A stretch of 21,695 nt of DNA from JBOGIG01 sp050742455 (GTDB taxonomy: Bacteria; Actinomycetota; Acidimicrobiia; Acidimicrobiales; JBOGIG01). Every line of letters begins with the position of its first letter. Within the stretch, counting starts at the first letter, position 1. Where the stretch lies: the NCBI GenBank assembly GCA_050742455.1, contig JBOGIG010000075.1:1-21695 (forward strand). The letters are read 5' to 3'. Positions 21,572-21,695 of this stretch are shown here, in pieces. Position numbers and translations under genes: made by a program. A model generated the notes under the pieces. The model did not search any database. It saw nothing but the letters and a program-made list of their open reading frames with translations, and was not told where the DNA came from.

Positions 21572-21695
21572 TTAAGCGGTCAGTTCGTCGAGCACGTCGC
21601 TGGCGGCAGTGCTGCGATCGGCATCCAACCCTGAGTCGGCCTGGCTCGGGCCTCCCACGCTGAGGGCCGCCACCGCGGCCACGGCCTTGAGCAGG
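21572..21695 (-). CDS. C-terminal end of an unidentified gene (cut by window edge)
   Basis: The minus strand reads 40 sense codons followed by TAA at 21572-21574. Codons are strongly GC-ending (GCC, GTG, CTC, GAC), as in the genes around it, which supports coding. The visible residues are alanine-rich (LLKAVAAVAALSVGGPS, then DVLDELTA at the end), without a motif I recognise. The gene would run in the same direction as the HD gene, upstream of it. Confidence 0.5.
   Translation of the reverse strand, partial: LLKAVAAVAALSVGGPSQADSGLDADRSTAASDVLDELTA

Noticed and set aside
21540..21575. Rho-independent terminator near 21550
   Set aside because: The CCGG copies around the T-run give at most a 4-bp stem, too weak, and their arrangement is mainly a direct rather than inverted repeat.

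Overview
The window reads as chromosomal core DNA from a high-GC actinobacterium. Coding regions are dense, third codon positions are rich in G/C, and many genes start with GTG or TTG. A secreted protein built from 'GADGGVFAF' repeats, a type common in Acidimicrobiia and some other Actinobacteria, points towards Acidimicrobiia; that class-level assignment is an inference. Much of the gene order matches a conserved actinobacterial block (in Mycobacterium tuberculosis the Rv1692-Rv1712 neighbourhood): HAD phosphatase, tlyA, nadK, recN, pyrG, a xerD-type recombinase, scpA, scpB, an rluB-type synthase and cmk.

Layout. (1) 1-1290: start of a DUF1015 protein on the minus strand, diverging from a secreted repeat protein. 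(2) 1409-10489, all plus: HAD-IIA phosphatase, a helical protein with a lysine-rich (AKKTA)n tail, tlyA, nadK, recN, pyrG, ald, xerD, and a TraR/DksA-type zinc protein. (3) 10503-14295: a plus-strand M50 site-2 protease ends tail to tail, with a 19-bp overlap, against a minus-strand FtsH-like AAA+/M41 membrane protease; minus-strand trpS follows. (4) 14363-20901, all plus and almost without gaps: scpA, scpB, rluB-type, aroH, tyrA with an ACT domain, aroA, cmk, plsC. (5) 20940-21695: a minus-strand HD-domain protein with the metal-ligand pattern of PhnZ/MIOX-type diiron oxygenases, and the C-terminal end of another minus-strand gene.

Functionally the window is housekeeping: nucleotide and cofactor supply (pyrG, nadK, cmk), DNA repair and chromosome handling (recN, xerD, scpAB), ribosome modification (tlyA, rluB-type), the late aromatic amino acid pathway (aroH, tyrA, aroA), phospholipid synthesis (plsC), membrane proteolysis and tRNA charging. 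Translational coupling is heavy: six junctions are 4-bp stop/start overlaps, all using GTGA or TTGA and none using ATGA.

I found no mobile element, CRISPR array, tRNA/rRNA gene or defence system. The most distinctive feature is a set of short tandem duplications at gene ends and junctions: 12-bp x7 after recN, 42-bp x2 at the start of scpB, 18-bp x4-5 at the start of aroA, 15-bp x12 at the end of the gene before tlyA, and a 13-bp duplication over the trpS stop codon. Other points worth a second look are the tlyA start, the atypical FtsH-like protease, the insertion in AroA and the HD oxygenase-like protein.
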